From the NCBI RefSeq assembly GCF_000743705.1, contig NZ_JQEZ01000006.1, positions 108,532-172,531 of the forward strand: a stretch of DNA of 64,000 nt. Direction: 5' to 3'. Source of the DNA: Ruegeria halocynthiae (GTDB taxonomy: Bacteria > Pseudomonadota > Alphaproteobacteria > Rhodobacterales > Rhodobacteraceae). Below are positions 1-7,375 of the stretch, piece after piece (within the stretch, counting starts at the first letter, position 1; each line of letters opens with the position of its first letter). Both the position numbers and the translations under genes were made by a program. The notes under the pieces are model-generated. The model searched no databases. It had not been told where the DNA came from and was given only the letters and a program-made list of their open reading frames with translations.

Positions 1-351
1 GAACCTGCCCAGCGTGAAGACCTGAGTGAATTGTTGAACTGGGTCGGGCTGGGCGCACGTCTGGATTCGCACCCGCCCGAATTGTCCGGCGGCGAACGTC
101 AGCGCGCGGCGCTGGCGCGGGCGGTGATCCTGTCACCTGACGTGGTTTTAGCTGACGAACCGACGGGAAACGTGGATTGGGACATGTCACAACGCTTGTT
201 GCGCCTGCTGGTCGAACTGAACCGGATGGGCAAGACCGTTCTGATTGCCACCCATGATCTGAGCCTGATCCGCGCTGCCAAAAGTCAGGTCCAAGCCCGC
301 GTCCTGCGTATTTCACAGCGCCAGATTCAACTGGCGGGGGCGGATCTATGA
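1..351 (+). CDS. ftsE: Cell division ATP-binding protein FtsE, C-terminal part
   Basis: This is the ATPase of the FtsEX complex, which acts at the inner face of the division septum and is thought to control cell-wall hydrolases. The frame is open from base 1, so the N-terminal part with the Walker A loop lies outside the window. What remains holds the ABC signature (LSGGERQR), Walker B followed by the D-loop (VVLADEPTGNVD) and the H-loop (IATHD). The stop overlaps the ftsX start as ATGA, which implies translational coupling. The adjacent ftsX makes FtsE much more likely than another small ABC ATPase such as LolD. Confidence 0.9.
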   Translation, partial: EPAQREDLSELLNWVGLGARLDSHPPELSGGERQRAALARAVILSPDVVLADEPTGNVDWDMSQRLLRLLVELNRMGKTVLIATHDLSLIRAAKSQVQARVLRISQRQIQLAGADL

Positions 352-1247
352 GCAACGGAAACATCCGAAGCCTGCTGCGGCAGGACAAGCGCGCCGACCG
401 GGTTGTGCCGCCCACAGGTTATACCGCGCATCTGACCCTGTTCGTGTCGGGCGCGATGGCATTTCTGGCCGTGTTTGCGATGGCTCTGTCGTTGGCCTCG
501 GGCCGTTTGGCCGACCGCTGGGCGACTGAGCTGGCCGGGGCCGCAACCCTGCGCATCAACGCCCCGGCAGAACAGCTTGCTGCGCAAACTCAGGCCGCGC
601 TTGAAGTTCTTGGGCAGACCCCGGGCGTTGCCTCGGCCCGGGCGTTGACGGCTGAGGAACAAGCTGCGCTGCTGTCCCCGTGGTTCGGGCCGGATGTGCC
701 GCTGGACACGCTGCCGGTGCCGCAGTTGATCGAAATCATCGAAGGCGAACCGGGGTTGGATGCGGTTGGTCTGCGCCTGCGATTGGGGGCCGAGGTTCCG
801 GGCGCGGTGCTGGACGACCACACACGCTGGCGCGAACCGTTGGTGGATGCGGCGATGTCCCTGCGACGGCTGGGCTGGGTGTCGATCCTGCTGATCGGAG
901 GTGCGACGGCGGCGATGATCACGCTGGCGGCGAATGCCTCATTGGCGGCGAATGCCCAGATCATCGAGGTTCTGCGACTGGTTGGCGCGCGCGACAGCTT
1001 CATCGCCCGCGCCTTTGTGCGCCGCTTTACCTACCGCGCATTCTTTGGCGCAATGGTCGGGATGCTGCTTGGCATGTTCGGTGTGCTGCTGCTGCCCGAA
1101 GCCACAGATGAGGGCGGGTTTCTGACCGGTCTTGGATTTCAGGGGGCGGGCTGGCTTTGGCCGGTGCTGATCCCAGTGTTGGGCGCGGCGGTGGCCTTTT
1201 TTGCCACCTGGACCGCCGCCAGCCGTAAACTGAAGGAGCTTTCGTGA
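348..1247 (+). CDS. ftsX: Cell division protein FtsX
   Basis: Membrane partner of FtsE, 299 residues. It has an N-terminal cytoplasmic stretch, a first membrane segment at about residues 25-50 (LFVSGAMAFLAVFAMAL), a periplasmic domain to about residue 175, then three more hydrophobic segments at about 180-205, 230-250 and 265-290. This is the usual four-segment FtsX topology. The start overlaps the ftsE stop, and its TGA overlaps the start of plsC. Sequence similarity in FtsX is weak, so the call leans on topology and the ftsE neighbour. Confidence 0.88.
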   Translation: MSNGNIRSLLRQDKRADRVVPPTGYTAHLTLFVSGAMAFLAVFAMALSLASGRLADRWATELAGAATLRINAPAEQLAAQTQAALEVLGQTPGVASARALTAEEQAALLSPWFGPDVPLDTLPVPQLIEIIEGEPGLDAVGLRLRLGAEVPGAVLDDHTRWREPLVDAAMSLRRLGWVSILLIGGATAAMITLAANASLAANAQIIEVLRLVGARDSFIARAFVRRFTYRAFFGAMVGMLLGMFGVLLLPEATDEGGFLTGLGFQGAGWLWPVLIPVLGAAVAFFATWTAASRKLKELS

Positions 1248-1987
1248 TGGCAACAGCCTTTCAATGGGTTCGTTCGCTGATCTTCATGATCACGATTTAT
1301 GTGTGGATGCTGATCCTGGGGATTGTGTTCGCCCCATACGCTCTGTTTACCAAACGCGGTGCATTGCAGGCCTGCAAGACCTATGCGCGTACGACGATGT
1401 GGCTGGCCCGCTGGATGGTTGGCATCCGCTGCGAAGTGCGCGGAAACGTCCCGGTCGAAGAAGTCGTGATCGGCGCTAAACATCAGTCCTTTCTGGACAT
1501 CATCATCATTTTCAACGCCATACCGCACGGCAAATTCATCATGAAGCGGGAACTGCTGTGGACGCCGATCATCGGTCTTTATGCCCGCAGGCTTGGGTGT
1601 ATTCCGGTGGATCGCGGCAAAAAGGGCGCAGCTGTTGCCAAAATGGTCAAGGATGTCGCCAAGGAATTCACGGAACCCGGCCAGCTTGTGATCTACCCAC
1701 AGGGCACGCGGGTCGCGCCGGGGGTGCAGAAGCCCTATAAGGTCGGCACCGCCGTCTTGTATGAGGGGCTTGGCTTTCCCTGTGTCCCGGTGGCCACCAA
1801 TGCGGGCGTCTTTTGGCCACGCACCGGTGTCCTGCGCAAACCCGGCCTGGCGATTGTTGATTTTCTTGACCCGATCGAGCCGGGCGTCGCACGGGCGGCG
1901 TTTCTTGGACAGCTGGAAGACGTGATTGAAACACGGTCCAACGCCTTGATGAAAGAAGTGGGGTTTGATCCGCATGGAGTACATTGA
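1247..1987 (+). CDS. plsC: 1-acyl-sn-glycerol-3-phosphate acyltransferase (PlsC family)
   Basis: Transfers an acyl chain to lysophosphatidic acid to make phosphatidic acid, the second step of phospholipid synthesis at the inner membrane. There is a hydrophobic N-terminal segment (residues 8-30), the HX4D catalytic block (KHQSFLD) and the glycerophosphate-binding YPQGTR motif. I use ATG 1247 rather than GTG 1244 because AAGGAG at 1233-1238 is better spaced from it. It overlaps ftsX by one base and the next gene by 14 bases, so the four genes look like one operon. A second acyltransferase (PlsB-like) is at 31165-32502. Confidence 0.9.
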   Translation: MATAFQWVRSLIFMITIYVWMLILGIVFAPYALFTKRGALQACKTYARTTMWLARWMVGIRCEVRGNVPVEEVVIGAKHQSFLDIIIIFNAIPHGKFIMKRELLWTPIIGLYARRLGCIPVDRGKKGAAVAKMVKDVAKEFTEPGQLVIYPQGTRVAPGVQKPYKVGTAVLYEGLGFPCVPVATNAGVFWPRTGVLRKPGLAIVDFLDPIEPGVARAAFLGQLEDVIETRSNALMKEVGFDPHGVH

Positions 1988-2579
1988 CGACATCGCCACG
2001 CTTGAGGGGCTTTACGGCACCCCCGGCGCACCCGCGCTGTGCAAGGTGGCACATCGACTAACCCCGCTTTATCGCAAATGGATCATGACATCGCGGCTGT
2101 GCATTATTGGCACTGTCGGCCCCGAAGGTGTCGACAGCAGTCCGCGCGGCGACGACGGCCCTGTTGTGCTTGAGCTTGATCCCAATACGCTGGCCCTGCC
2201 GGATTGGCGCGGTAACAACCGTCTGGACAGCCTGCGCAACATCGTGCGCGATCCGCGTGTATCCTTGTTATTTCTGGTGCCTGGATCGAACTCTGTAGTG
2301 CGTCTGAACGGATCCGCCCGGTTGACCGCGGATGAGGGGCTGCGCGCGCGGTTCGAAAAGCAAGGGAAACGCCCGGCCACCGTCATCGTCATCGAGATCG
2401 CAGAAATATACACCCAATGCGCCCGCGCCCTGATGCGCGCCCGGACTTGGACCAGTGGCGATGAAACCAAAGACTTGCCTTCTGTCGGTGAAATCCTGTC
2501 CGAGATGACCAAAGGCGAAGAAGGCGGCACACGCTATGACAATGAATGGGGGGCACGCGCCGCCAAAACGATGTGGTAG
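1974..2579 (+). CDS. Pyridoxamine 5'-phosphate oxidase-related FMN-binding protein
   Basis: A 201-residue protein of the PPOX split-barrel flavoprotein class, resembling the MSMEG_1061-type subfamily (PRGDDGPVVLELD, DWRGNNRLDSLRNI, then VSLLFLVPG). Members bind FMN or F420, and most have no proven substrate. The start is ATG 1974, which overlaps the plsC end; a TTG nine bases upstream is possible. It is last in the ftsEX-plsC series and converges with the next gene one base away. Genuine pyridoxamine phosphate oxidase activity is not implied. Confidence 0.75.
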   Translation: MEYIDDIATLEGLYGTPGAPALCKVAHRLTPLYRKWIMTSRLCIIGTVGPEGVDSSPRGDDGPVVLELDPNTLALPDWRGNNRLDSLRNIVRDPRVSLLFLVPGSNSVVRLNGSARLTADEGLRARFEKQGKRPATVIVIEIAEIYTQCARALMRARTWTSGDETKDLPSVGEILSEMTKGEEGGTRYDNEWGARAAKTMW

Positions 2580-2580
2580 G

Positions 2581-3429
2581 TTAGGCCGGGCTTGCGGTCA
2601 TGGATTGGAACATTGCCTTTACTTCGTCCACGCTGATGTTCAGCCCCTTTGCCAGCTTTTGCACGAACACCGACTCGCTTTGGGCCAGATTGCCGTCCGC
2701 GCCGACGATCATCAGCGTGGCCTGCATGACCAGACGTTTCTGTTCATTGCTCAACCCCCGGCCGAAGGCTGCGAATTGGGCATCGGTCGGTTTGACCTCG
2801 GCCATGTCGTACATGCGGCGTATGCGGGCATCGTCAAAGTTCTCGCCAGTCATTTGCTTGGCGATGTCGGCCATCATGGCGATCTCGGATGTATCCAGCT
2901 GACCATCTGCCTTGGCGGCATGGCACATAGCGTCCATCGCCTGAATCGCGGCCGGAGCTGCAGCCCCCATTTCCGATTGGCGCTGTCTTTTTCGTGCAGA
3001 TCGACCAGCCGTCTTTACACCTGCGATGGCCAGCAGGATCGCAATTGCCCCCAGCCCCCAAAAGCCCGAGATCATATCGTTGAGCGACATCACCGGCTGG
3101 TCCGGCAGATCACTGGGGAAATCGCCCAAAGCTTTGCCCAATTCCAGCTTGTCTGCGGACAATCTGTAAAAGCTGTCGCTGTCGCACCCATTCGGGGCCA
3201 GAACATAACCCTTTGAGCTGCGCCAGACTCCTGCGAACAGGATATGCGTCTTTTCAGTCAGGTGGCACAATGCAAGCGTTTGCCCGGTATCGTCTTGAAT
3301 TTCGGTCTCGGCGATCAGACTCATCTGCTCCGAAGTGCCCGAAACACCGCCGCCACGTTTGGCGTGGGCCTCGTGGCCGAAGAACATGGTCATGAACAGC
3401 GCTGCCGCGCAATATGTGAGAAATCGCAT
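2581..3429 (-). CDS. Exported or membrane protein with C-terminal TerB-like domain
   Basis: About 282 residues. I start at ATG 3429 because it has GAGG at good spacing and opens directly into a signal peptide (MRFLTYCAAALFMTMFFG, then cleavage near AHA). A short domain with two cysteines follows, then a membrane segment at about 120-145 (ISGFWGLGAIAILLAIAG), a basic stretch, and a helical C-terminal half with the acidic pattern of TerB/tellurite-resistance-type domains (HAAKADGQLDTSEIAMM; MIVGADGNLAQSE). The TerB part would be cytoplasmic. The function is unknown; TerB domains are found in metal-response and membrane-stress proteins. Confidence 0.6.
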   Translation of the reverse strand: MRFLTYCAAALFMTMFFGHEAHAKRGGGVSGTSEQMSLIAETEIQDDTGQTLALCHLTEKTHILFAGVWRSSKGYVLAPNGCDSDSFYRLSADKLELGKALGDFPSDLPDQPVMSLNDMISGFWGLGAIAILLAIAGVKTAGRSARKRQRQSEMGAAAPAAIQAMDAMCHAAKADGQLDTSEIAMMADIAKQMTGENFDDARIRRMYDMAEVKPTDAQFAAFGRGLSNEQKRLVMQATLMIVGADGNLAQSESVFVQKLAKGLNISVDEVKAMFQSMTASPA

Positions 3430-3521
3430 AGTTAGCCTCAATAATAAGAACCGCATAAAGTACGTCTATCACTTTGAAATCAACTCAAAGCAGATCAATT
3501 TTGAGGCGAGATGACGTCAGC

Positions 3522-3549
3522 AAAAAGGCGGGCGCAATGGCCCGCCTTT
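3522..3549 (-). terminator. Rho-independent terminator after lpdA
   Basis: A GC-rich inverted repeat (AAAGGCGGGC, loop, GCCCGCCTTT) lies 23 bases past the lpdA stop. Read on the minus strand it ends in a run of five T. It would end the suc-lpd transcript. Confidence 0.8.
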
Positions 3550-3571
3550 CACTTGATACCTGTTGTTGCCG

Positions 3572-4960
3572 TCAACTGTGGATCGGCCCGTCCCCGCAGG
3601 CCAGCGCGGCTTCGCGCACGGCCTCGGAATAGGTCGGGTGGGCGTGGCAGGTCAGTGCGAGGTCTTCGGCGGACGCGCCGAATTCCATTGCCACGCAGAC
3701 CTCATGGATCAGATCACCTGCTGACGGGCCAATGATATGCGCGCCCAGAATGCGGTCTGTTTCGGTGTCAGCCAAAATCTTGACGAACCCATCGGCGGCA
3801 AAATTGGCCTTGGCACGGCCATTGCCCATGAACATGAACTTACCGACCTTATAGGCGCGGCCCTGTTCCTTGAGCGTCGCTTCGGTCTCGCCCACATTGG
3901 CGACCTCGGGCCAGGTGTAGATCACGCCCGGAATGACGCCATAGTTCACATGACCATGCTTGCCTGCGACCTGCTCGGCGGCAGCCATGCCTTCATCCTC
4001 GGCCTTGTGGGCCAGCATCGGTCCTTCGGTTACATCGCCGATGGCGTAGATGCCCGGCACGTTGGTCTGCCAGTCTGCGCCCACCTTGATCTGGCCGCGC
4101 GGTGTCATCTCGACCCCCAGCGCCTCCAGCCCCAATCCGTCCGAGAACGGCTTGCGCCCGGTGGCGACCAGCACGGTATCGGCGTCGATCACATGCTCGC
4201 TGTCGTCCTTGAGCAGCTTATACGTCACCTTTGCCTTGGTCTTGGTCGCTTCGGTCTTTTGCACCGCCGCACCCATGACAAATTTCAGACCCTGTTTCTT
4301 GAGGATGCGCTGGAAGGTCTTCTGCACCTCGGGGTCCATGCCCGGCGTGATTTCCTTGAGGAATTCGATCACCGTCACCTCAGCCCCCAACCGGCTGTAG
4401 ACCGAGCCCAGCTCAAGCCCGATGACGCCCGCGCCAATCACCACCATCTTTTTCGGAATCTTGCCCAGCGACAGCGCCCCGGTCGAGGTCACGACAACCT
4501 TTTCATCCACCTCAACCCCCGGCAGCGCCGATGGCTCGGACCCGGATGCGATGATGATGTTCTTGGCCTCGTGCACCTCATCCCCGACCTTGACCTGACC
4601 GGCGGCGGGGATCGAACCCCAGCCTTTCAGCCAGTCGATCTTGTTCTTCTTGAACAGGAACTCGATGCCCTTGGTGTTGCCGTCGATGGTTTCTTCCTTG
4701 TAGGCCTGCATCTGCTTCCAGTCGACCGAGGGGCTTTTGCCCTTCAGGCCCATCTTTACAAAGTTATGCTCGGCCTCATGCAGTTGGTGGCTGGCGTGCA
4801 GCAGTGCCTTGGATGGAATGCAGCCCACGTTCAGGCAGGTGCCACCCAACGTCTCGCGCCCTTCGACCACAGCGGTTTTCAATCCCAGCTGAGCGCAGCG
4901 GATGGCGCAGACATAGCCGCCGGGGCCGGCACCGATTACGATAACGTCATAGTTTGCCAT
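3572..4960 (-). CDS. lpdA: Dihydrolipoyl dehydrogenase (E3)
   Basis: FAD enzyme that reoxidises dihydrolipoamide on the E2 subunit and passes the electrons to NAD+. It has 462 residues, the usual length. Visible: the N-terminal FAD Rossmann motif ([12 protein letters not shown]), the redox-active disulfide ([15 protein letters not shown]), the NAD-binding motif ([15 protein letters not shown]) and the C-terminal His-Glu pair (HAHPTYSEA). It follows sucA-sucB in the same direction, so it most likely serves 2-oxoglutarate dehydrogenase. An AAGGAG site precedes the ATG. Confidence 0.96.
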   Translation of the reverse strand: MANYDVIVIGAGPGGYVCAIRCAQLGLKTAVVEGRETLGGTCLNVGCIPSKALLHASHQLHEAEHNFVKMGLKGKSPSVDWKQMQAYKEETIDGNTKGIEFLFKKNKIDWLKGWGSIPAAGQVKVGDEVHEAKNIIIASGSEPSALPGVEVDEKVVVTSTGALSLGKIPKKMVVIGAGVIGLELGSVYSRLGAEVTVIEFLKEITPGMDPEVQKTFQRILKKQGLKFVMGAAVQKTEATKTKAKVTYKLLKDDSEHVIDADTVLVATGRKPFSDGLGLEALGVEMTPRGQIKVGADWQTNVPGIYAIGDVTEGPMLAHKAEDEGMAAAEQVAGKHGHVNYGVIPGVIYTWPEVANVGETEATLKEQGRAYKVGKFMFMGNGRAKANFAADGFVKILADTETDRILGAHIIGPSAGDLIHEVCVAMEFGASAEDLALTCHAHPTYSEAVREAALACGDGPIHS

Positions 4961-5029
4961 GAAGAATCTCCTTGAGAGTTCGGGCTGTCGCAGGGCGTAA
5001 ACCGCTGAACAGAGTGTACACAGGCGCTG

Positions 5030-5440
5030 TCACAGTAACACCGCCAAAAGCATTAAGGTTGTGGCCGCAAACCCGGCGAACCAGATCAGGCTGCGCCCGG
5101 GCCGAAGGCCGAAATAGTAAGCCGGGACATAAAGGATGCGGGCCACCAGATAAATCCACGCACATGCGGCGGTGAAGCCGCTGCCTTGGCCCGAGAGCGT
5201 CACCACGAGGCAGGCAATCGCAAACAGGATCAGCCCCTCGAAGTGATTGTTCATCGCCCGGTAAAGGCGCGCGGTTCCTTCCGAAAGCTGATCCTCCAGC
5301 GAACCACCCAGACGCGTCCGGTCGCGTGCTGACATGGTCTTGCCCGGCCCTAGTTCCAGATTGGCGGGGACCGCCATCAGCACGAACTGGATGACTTGCA
5401 GCAACGCTGCCAGAGTTAACGCTGTAAGCTCCGGGGTCAT
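5030..5440 (-). CDS. MAPEG family membrane protein
   Basis: A 136-residue protein with four hydrophobic segments and the MAPEG pattern (ARLYRAMNNHFEGLILFA near residue 60; ARILYVPAYYFGL near residue 100). Eukaryotic MAPEG members act in eicosanoid and glutathione metabolism; bacterial members of this size mostly have unknown roles. It sits between sucB and lpdA in the same direction and so is probably co-transcribed with the TCA enzymes, with no evident link to them. Confidence 0.8.
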   Translation of the reverse strand: MTPELTALTLAALLQVIQFVLMAVPANLELGPGKTMSARDRTRLGGSLEDQLSEGTARLYRAMNNHFEGLILFAIACLVVTLSGQGSGFTAACAWIYLVARILYVPAYYFGLRPGRSLIWFAGFAATTLMLLAVLL

Positions 5441-5577
5441 GGGACTTGGCCTTCGGTGCGGCGGGCAGTAAGTATATGCACTTCAACGGTCAATTGGCGC
5501 ACGGGTGTTGCGGCCAGCATATGTGGGGCGGCAGGGATGCCGCCATGAAACAGATGTCCATGCCCCCCGACGATCAT
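5437..5577 (-). CDS. Possible 46-residue protein coupled to the MAPEG gene
   Basis: A short frame (start MIVGGHGHLFHGG) fits the gap exactly: it starts 5 bases after the stop of the upstream small gene and its TGA overlaps the ATG of the MAPEG gene as ATGA. No good Shine-Dalgarno site and no family are recognised. The tight fit is the only argument that it is translated; it may be a chance frame. Confidence 0.28.
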   Translation of the reverse strand: MIVGGHGHLFHGGIPAAPHMLAATPVRQLTVEVHILTARRTEGQVP

Positions 5578-5582
5578 TGCGT

Positions 5583-5852
5583 TTAAACCGGCTCCAGCAC
5601 TTTGACCTGAATATGCGCCACGCCACCACGTTCGTGATGCATGGCCAGTTCTTCCGAGCCGAAGAAATCCTGCGCCTTGTCCACATCCATGATCGCAAAC
5701 AGCGCAACCGCATGGTCGTGCTGATCCGGGTCGCGCCAGATGTGGAGGTCGCGGATACCCGCGGCCTCTCGCATCGGTTGGTCCTCGCGGAATACCTTCA
5801 GCCAGGCATCAAAATCCGCAACGTCGGCTTGCCATAATACATGAGTCGCCAT
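5583..5852 (-). CDS. Small conserved protein of dimeric alpha-beta barrel type
   Basis: About 89 residues, starting at ATG 5852, three bases after the sucB stop; a TTG two codons earlier is possible. The pattern (ADVADFDAWLKVF; IRDLHIWRDPD; HAVALFAIMDVDKAQDF) resembles small ferredoxin-fold proteins of the antibiotic-biosynthesis-monooxygenase or EthD type. No catalytic residues can be assigned. Its position between sucB and lpdA suggests co-transcription only. Confidence 0.6.
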   Translation of the reverse strand: MATHVLWQADVADFDAWLKVFREDQPMREAAGIRDLHIWRDPDQHDHAVALFAIMDVDKAQDFFGSEELAMHHERGGVAHIQVKVLEPV

Positions 5853-5854
5853 GA

Positions 5855-7372
5855 TCAAAGATCCATCAACAGGCGGCGCGGGTCTTCCAGCGCCTCTTTC
5901 ACACGCACAAGGAACGTTACCGCGCCTTTGCCGTCAACGATCCGGTGGTCATAGGACAGCGCCAGATACATCATCGGGCGAATCTTGACCTCACCCTTGA
6001 TGGCCATCGGACGGTCCTGAATCTTGTGCATCCCCAGAATACCCGATTGCGGCGGGTTCAGAATAGGCGAGGACATCAGCGAGCCATAGACACCACCGTT
6101 CGAGATGGTGAAAGTGCCGCCCTGCATTTCGGCCATGGACAGCTTGCCGTCACGGGCGCGCTGACCCTTTTCGGCGATGGCTTTTTCAATTTCGGCAAAA
6201 GACATGCTGTCGGCGTCGCGGATTACCGGAACCACCAGACCCTGCGGCGTACCGGCGGCAACGCCCATATGCACGAAGTTCTTATAGACGATGTCGGTGC
6301 CATCAATCTCGGCATTGACCTCGGGCACTTCCTTCAGCGCATGACAGCAGGCCTTGGTGAAGAAGGACATGAAGCCCAGTTTGACGCCGTGCTTCTTCAG
6401 GAACAAGTCCTTGTACTCGTTGCGCAGGGCCATCACCTCGGTCATGTCCACCTCGTTAAAGGTGGTCAGGATTGCGGCGGTGTCCTGGGCATCCTTCAGG
6501 CGTCTGGCGATGGTCTGGCGCAGACGGGTCATGCGCACGCGTTCCTCGCGCCCGGCATCTGCGGCGGCAACTGGTGCGCGCGGGGCCTGGGCAGCGGGGG
6601 CGGGCACAGCCGCCGCAGGCGCTGGGGCCGAAGCCGTTGCAACAGCACGGGCCACGTCTTCTTTCATGATCCGACCATCGCGACCTGTGCCGCTGACCTG
6701 ATCGGCGGACAAGCCCGCCTCGGCCATCGCTTTTTCGGCCGACGGTGCGTTTGCAACATCCTTGCCAGCACTTGCCGCCGCAGTGGCAGCTGCCGGTGCC
6801 GCCGGTGCTGCCGCAGCACCTGCTGCCGCGCCCGAGATCACCGCCAGTTTGGCCGTTGCATCCACGGTCGCGCCCTCAGGGGCCACGATTTCCGCCAGAA
6901 CGCCCGCCGACGGGGCCGGAACCTCGACCGAGACCTTGTCGGTCTCCAACTCGCACAGCATCTCATCCTGTGCGACGGCGTCACCTACCTGTTTGAACCA
7001 GGTGGAAACGGTGGCCTCGGTCACCGACTCGCCCAACGTAGGCACCATCACATCGACGCTGCCGCCGGCCGCCGCCGGGGCAGCAGCAACAGGGGCCGGA
7101 GCCGCCGCCGCTGCCGGAGCAGAGGCCGCACCTTCGCCCGCTGCGATGGTGGCCAGCAGGGCGTCAACACCAACGGTTTCGCCTTCGGCGGTGACGATCT
7201 CGCCCATCACACCCGCTGCGGGTGAGGGGACTTCGACCGTGACTTTGTCGGTTTCAAGTTCACACAGCATCTCATCCACGGCGACGGCGTCACCGGGTTT
7301 TTTGAACCACGTCGCAACCGTGGCTTCGGTTACCGATTCGCCAAGCGTGGGAACACGAACTTCAATGGACAT
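5855..7372 (-). CDS. sucB: 2-oxoglutarate dehydrogenase E2, dihydrolipoyl succinyltransferase
   Basis: Core subunit of the 2-oxoglutarate dehydrogenase complex; it moves the succinyl group from E1 to CoA. It has 505 residues, long for the family because there are two lipoyl domains (residues about 1-75 and 108-183, each with the lipoylation motif ELETDKV). An Ala/Pro-rich linker, a peripheral subunit-binding segment ([13 protein letters not shown]) and the catalytic domain ending in DHRIVDG follow. AAGGAAAG precedes the ATG, and the sucA stop is 3 bases upstream. Double-lipoyl E2 chains are known in Rhodobacteraceae. Confidence 0.96.
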   Translation of the reverse strand: MSIEVRVPTLGESVTEATVATWFKKPGDAVAVDEMLCELETDKVTVEVPSPAAGVMGEIVTAEGETVGVDALLATIAAGEGAASAPAAAAAPAPVAAAPAAAGGSVDVMVPTLGESVTEATVSTWFKQVGDAVAQDEMLCELETDKVSVEVPAPSAGVLAEIVAPEGATVDATAKLAVISGAAAGAAAAPAAPAAATAAASAGKDVANAPSAEKAMAEAGLSADQVSGTGRDGRIMKEDVARAVATASAPAPAAAVPAPAAQAPRAPVAAADAGREERVRMTRLRQTIARRLKDAQDTAAILTTFNEVDMTEVMALRNEYKDLFLKKHGVKLGFMSFFTKACCHALKEVPEVNAEIDGTDIVYKNFVHMGVAAGTPQGLVVPVIRDADSMSFAEIEKAIAEKGQRARDGKLSMAEMQGGTFTISNGGVYGSLMSSPILNPPQSGILGMHKIQDRPMAIKGEVKIRPMMYLALSYDHRIVDGKGAVTFLVRVKEALEDPRRLLMDL

Positions 7373-7375
7373 CGC

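Noticed and set aside
327..821. Long open frame on the minus strand over ftsX
   Set aside because: Shadow of ftsX: Arg/Gln/His-rich composition typical of antisense frames in high G+C DNA, and no domain.
5945..7225. 426-codon plus-strand frame opposite sucB
   Set aside because: Low-complexity antisense of the lipoyl and Ala/Pro linker regions; sucB is unmistakable.
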